A stretch of DNA of 64,000 nt from JANNVZ01 sp046155615 (lineage in GTDB: Bacteria; Bacteroidota; Bacteroidia; Flavobacteriales_D; Sanyastnellaceae). Positions within the stretch are counted from its first letter, which is position 1; each line of letters opens with the position of its first letter. Location of the stretch: NCBI GenBank assembly GCA_046155615.1, contig JBJXFP010000010.1, positions 19,801-83,800 on the forward strand, read 5' to 3'. The notes under the pieces were generated by a model that ran no database searches, had not been told where the DNA came from, and saw only the letters and a list, made by a program, of their open reading frames with translations. This document shows positions 60,373-64,000 of this stretch, one piece after another. Made by a program: the position numbers and the translations under genes.

Positions 60373-63300
60373 ATGAGAAGAATTCTAACTTCCTTTTTAG
60401 CTGTTTCCTTTTCAGCAATCACATCCATAGTTAATGCACAAAGCTTCACCAATCAGGGAGTGGCAGCCGGAGTAAATCTGGGTGGCAACAAAGACGGTGG
60501 TATTTGCTGGGCAGATTTCAACAATGACGGTTTGCCGGACATGGTGGTGAACACTGACGATAACACCAACAAATCACGCCTTTACTTCAACGATGGCGAT
60601 GGCACCTTCACAGATGTAACAGCTACCAATGCAAACGACTTAGACAGTCAGAAGAAAAATCGCTCAGCTGTAGCTGGTGACTTCAACAAAGATGGCTTTA
60701 TGGATTTTGCAGTCAACCATTTCAACTTGCTTGAAGTTTGGTTGAATCAGGGATCCACTTCCACCCCGCCTTACAGCTTTGGCACCGTTGCTCAGGCACC
60801 CAGTCAATCCATCTCTTCACTTACCGGTGGCTTCAATTCTGAAGGACTGCTCACAGTAGATTATGACAATGATGGTGATTTGGATTTCATACTTGACAAT
60901 CACACATTTGGTATTGACATTCTTACAAACAATGGGAGCGGATCATTTACGCAGGTAGATAACACCCTCACTGGTTTGCCCACAGGTGGCACTGGTGGCG
61001 ACTATGCCGCAGCAGGCGACTTTAACAACGATGGCTATGTTGATATGTGCGTAAGGCGCGACAATCTTGCAGACATCTATTTGAATGTTGGCAATGGCAC
61101 TTTCAGCACAAATGCATTCGACCAGTCATCGAGCAACAGCAACAAAGGCGCAGTATGCTGGGCCGATTTTGACAGCGATGGTGATCTCGATTTGTTCTGG
61201 ACCGACAACGGCACCAATCAGATATGGCGCAATGATTCAGGAACTTTTACAGCCACTGGCCAGCCAGCTACCTCAGCAGCCATCAACCTGGCAGGAGCCA
61301 GCATAGATGCCTGCACAGCAGGCGATGTGGACAATGATGGTGATATTGATCTATTTCTTGCCAACATCCATACAGAGAGTTATCTCTTCATCAACAACAA
61401 TCCCTCAACACTTTCATTCACAAGACCATCATCACCTGTCAACTTCGGTATCAACCCCGGTGGCGATGCCGATGGCGCTTCCATGGTTGACTATGACAAC
61501 GATGGTGACTTGGACATATATATAAGTATGTCCACCGCAGCCAATCAACTCTGGCAAAATGGATTGAACAACAGCAATTACTTGCGGGTGCATGCAAAGT
61601 GGGACTTGGGTGGAGGCAACACAGCGCTTGCAAATGGAGCCACTGCTGTGCTTGTAGATTGTTCAGGCAATGCCATTTCACCTTTAATGACTCTTGCTGC
61701 TGGAGAAGGATTCGGAGCATTTGGCAATCCAGCTATTCACTTTGGAGTAGCTGATCCCAATGAGCAGGTTTATGTGCGCGTGTATTTTCCATATGTAGCC
61801 GGTGAAAGAAAAATTGTAACTCTGGCAGTGATACCTGCTGATGACAGCAATGAAGTTACCATTCTGAATACTGATGATTCTGATGCACTGGACTGCCCAA
61901 CTGCCGAACCTAATGCCGTGGACGATGTGTTCACCATGGTGCAGGGTGCCGTGTTGAATGCCGATGCAAGCACCAATGACAGCGATGCTGAAAATGATCC
62001 TATTATTTTTAGTAATACCTCAAACCCTTCATCGGGTGTACTCACATTCAATCCGGATGGAACCTTCATCTATACGCCAGGTGTCAATTTCACCGGAGTG
62101 GATAGTTTTGAATATGAAGCCTGTGATGATGACGGCTGCGACACCGCAATGGTCACCATCAATGTGCAGGTTTCATGCGGATCACTTTACAACATTACAG
62201 CCACCACTTCGCTCAACAGCATTTGCACTAATGAAGGCGAGCAGGCTCAACTCAATATCGAATCAGATTTTCCATTGTTCAACATACAGTGGACACCCGC
62301 TGACGGACTGAGTGATGTAAGCATTGCTAATCCATTGGCCACACCCGCAACCACAACGACCTATACTGTAAACGCCAACGTTACCGGCAACAACCTTGTG
62401 GTGAATCCCGGATTTGAAGATGGCAACACCGGATTCAGCAGCAGCTATGGATATGTAGCGCCCACTGATAACTCCATGTTTCCTGAATCCATCTACACAG
62501 TGGATGATGATCTGTTCAATCTGCATGATGGGATAGATACTGATTGCAACGACCTGACACCCGGTGAAGGCGGCAGCGGAATGATGATGGTAGTAAATGG
62601 ATCAGGCACACCTAATACTGTAGTATGGACAGAAAGCATCAGCGTTGTGCCCAATACTCAATACGCCTTTTCGGCATGGCTTGCCAGTTGGTATCCACAG
62701 TCACCGGCAGATTTGCAGTTCAAAGTGAATGGCGATTTTCTCAATGCTCTCAATGCCACCTCTACCGCCTGCGAATGGAATCAATTCTACTCCTTGTGGA
62801 ACTCAGGCAGCAACAACACAGCAACTATTTCCATCATCAATCAAAACACAGACCTTGGTGGTAATGACTTCCTGCTTGATGAAATCAGCTTTGCCGCATA
62901 CTGCGAAAAGTCAAGTTCAGTCACACTAAATGTGCAGTGCTTCTTAAGCCTGACCAATGATGAGTATTTAGTAAATGAAGAAGATGAACTCAACGAAGAT
63001 GTTTCGCTGAATGATTATGATCCTGATGGTAACGGACTAGAATACACAATAGAAACAAATGTGACCAATGGCACACTCCTTCTCAATGCTGATGGCTCAT
63101 GCACCTACACACCCAATTTAGACTTCTTCGGTACAGATGTATTTACCTACACTGCATGCGATGATGCCGACAACTGCGCCACTGCTGAAGTCACCATACA
63201 GGTTCTGCCTGTGAACGACATACCAGTTGCTCAAGATGACAACGCAACAGTAGCCAACAACGATGTGCTGAATAGCTCCGTAGCCGGCAATGATACTGAT

Positions 63301-64000
63301 GTAGACGGTGACGACCTCATCTGGTCCATTGTAACCGGACCAACAGATGGTGTGATCACATTAAACGCTGATGGAAGTTACAGCTACGATCCTGATGACA
63401 CTTTTGTGGGTATAGAAGTAATTACATACATGGTTTGCGATATCGAGAGCACCTGCGATATAGCAACACTCACCATAGTGGTAACACCTGCTGACGATGA
63501 CTTAGACGATGACGGCATAACCAATGACGATGAAATATTGGGAGGAAGTGATCCCAACGATCCGTGCGACCCAAATCCGCTCGCTTTGAGCACTAACGAC
63601 TGCGACAACGATGGCTTGGACATAGATGAAGAAACCACAGCAGGCACTGACACTGACAATCCGGATACCGATGGCGACCAGATAAATGACGGTGATGAAG
63701 TGAATGGCGGCAGCGACCCTCTCGACCCCTGCGATCCAAACCCTGCAGCCGTTGCAACAAGCGATTGTGACAATGATGGACTCTCTGCTGAGGAAGAAGA
63801 CCTTGCCGGTACTGATGCTGGTGACAGCGACACCGATGATGATGGAATAAATGATGGTGACGAAGTGAATGGTGGAAGCGATCCACTTGACCCTTGCGAC
63901 CCAAACATTAATGCACTTGCAACCAACGATTGCGACAACGATGGTTTGGATAATGATGGAGAAACACTGGCAGGAACTGATAACAACAACCCCGACACAG
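60373..64000 (+). CDS. Very large secreted FG-GAP/ASPIC/TSP3 protein, 3' truncated by window
   Basis: An ATG at 60373 opens a frame that stays open for 1209 codons to the window edge. A signal peptide (MRRILTSFLAVSFSAITSIVNAQ) precedes FG-GAP/VCBS repeats (for example WADFNNDGLPDMVVN, TVDYDNDGDLDFILD, DYDNDGDLDIYI), an ASPIC/UnbV domain (about 395-480), three bacterial cadherin- or Ig-like segments (with VDSFEYEACDDDGCDTA and TDVFTYTACDDADNC), a carbohydrate-binding-like domain (about 665-850) and TSP3-type Asp-rich repeats (DCDNDGLDIDEE, NPDTDGDQINDGDE) at the end. Each repeat predicts Ca2+ binding. A T9SS C-terminal signal is expected outside the window. It is not matched by any shorter frame. 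Confidence 0.9.
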   Translation, partial: MRRILTSFLAVSFSAITSIVNAQSFTNQGVAAGVNLGGNKDGGICWADFNNDGLPDMVVNTDDNTNKSRLYFNDGDGTFTDVTATNANDLDSQKKNRSAVAGDFNKDGFMDFAVNHFNLLEVWLNQGSTSTPPYSFGTVAQAPSQSISSLTGGFNSEGLLTVDYDNDGDLDFILDNHTFGIDILTNNGSGSFTQVDNTLTGLPTGGTGGDYAAAGDFNNDGYVDMCVRRDNLADIYLNVGNGTFSTNAFDQSSSNSNKGAVCWADFDSDGDLDLFWTDNGTNQIWRNDSGTFTATGQPATSAAINLAGASIDACTAGDVDNDGDIDLFLANIHTESYLFINNNPSTLSFTRPSSPVNFGINPGGDADGASMVDYDNDGDLDIYISMSTAANQLWQNGLNNSNYLRVHAKWDLGGGNTALANGATAVLVDCSGNAISPLMTLAAGEGFGAFGNPAIHFGVADPNEQVYVRVYFPYVAGERKIVTLAVIPADDSNEVTILNTDDSDALDCPTAEPNAVDDVFTMVQGAVLNADASTNDSDAENDPIIFSNTSNPSSGVLTFNPDGTFIYTPGVNFTGVDSFEYEACDDDGCDTAMVTINVQVSCGSLYNITATTSLNSICTNEGEQAQLNIESDFPLFNIQWTPADGLSDVSIANPLATPATTTTYTVNANVTGNNLVVNPGFEDGNTGFSSSYGYVAPTDNSMFPESIYTVDDDLFNLHDGIDTDCNDLTPGEGGSGMMMVVNGSGTPNTVVWTESISVVPNTQYAFSAWLASWYPQSPADLQFKVNGDFLNALNATSTACEWNQFYSLWNSGSNNTATISIINQNTDLGGNDFLLDEISFAAYCEKSSSVTLNVQCFLSLTNDEYLVNEEDELNEDVSLNDYDPDGNGLEYTIETNVTNGTLLLNADGSCTYTPNLDFFGTDVFTYTACDDADNCATAEVTIQVLPVNDIPVAQDDNATVANNDVLNSSVAGNDTDVDGDDLIWSIVTGPTDGVITLNADGSYSYDPDDTFVGIEVITYMVCDIESTCDIATLTIVVTPADDDLDDDGITNDDEILGGSDPNDPCDPNPLALSTNDCDNDGLDIDEETTAGTDTDNPDTDGDQINDGDEVNGGSDPLDPCDPNPAAVATSDCDNDGLSAEEEDLAGTDAGDSDTDDDGINDGDEVNGGSDPLDPCDPNINALATNDCDNDGLDNDGETLAGTDNNNPDT

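Noticed and set aside
1..64000. Phage, transposon, integron, tRNA or rRNA sequences
   Set aside because: No integrase, transposase, capsid, terminal inverted repeats with duplications, tRNA-like cloverleaf or rRNA segment was recognised on either strand by eye; a tRNA scan would be decisive.

Overview
This window looks like chromosomal DNA from a member of the Bacteroidota. The evidence is a SusC-like TonB receptor fragment, a GldI-type lipoprotein, a type IX secretion (T9SS) sorting domain, Bacteroidota-restricted families (DUF6913, DUF6702, the protein often mislabelled 'ABC transporter ATPase'), a TAnnTTTG-type promoter and Cys-rich GCTD/GDGWNG surface repeats. Genus cannot be fixed from the sequence. 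I see no phage, insertion sequence, integrase, CRISPR array, tRNA or rRNA. Most genes are core or lineage-specific.

Layout. 1-10.4 kb: end of a TonB-dependent receptor, a small orphan ORF between two terminators, fdhD, the DUF6913-dapA pair, the ferrous iron cassette feoA-feoB-small Cys protein, DHH phosphoesterase with gldI, a LYS1-like dehydrogenase and a TonB-like transducer. 10.5-16 kb: an unknown secreted protein, priA and a lipoprotein. 16.1-22.6 kb: a surface-polysaccharide block on the minus strand (Wzc-like tyrosine kinase, GT2, GNAT, SpsF-like nucleotidyltransferase), divergent from a PID-CTERM substrate, an exosortase and its partner membrane protein. 22.9-29 kb: two large Cys-rich secreted repeat proteins and a TonB-C-domain protein. 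29-38.7 kb: mazG, an SDR lacking YxxxK, carbonic anhydrase, recG, a secreted unknown, an M23/LysM peptidase and a patatin with a predicted outer-membrane barrel.

38.7-46.1 kb is the most unusual part. A response regulator diverges from a tightly packed set: an E1/ThiF-nitroreductase fusion, a GNAT-like enzyme, a 7TM-DISM sensor kinase, a receiver-kinase hybrid and a single-domain receiver. Start/stop overlaps suggest one operon. I infer a module that makes a small molecule or modified amino-acid product and is coupled to a multi-step phosphorelay; no substrate can be read from the sequence.

46.1-64 kb: a membrane Fe-S protein and a CCG-domain Fe-S protein split by a HAD-like gene, with related AT-rich palindromes in the gaps; a four-copy 15-nt repeat before an AAA ATPase that is coupled to phenylalanine hydroxylase; fabG, a VWA-like membrane protein, a substrate-binding-like protein, a YdcF-like protein, a TPR protein, phosphosulfolactate synthase, rhodanese, a truncated haemoglobin predicted to be a lipoprotein, a small MazG-type enzyme, and a very large FG-GAP/ASPIC/TSP3 secreted protein that runs off the right edge.
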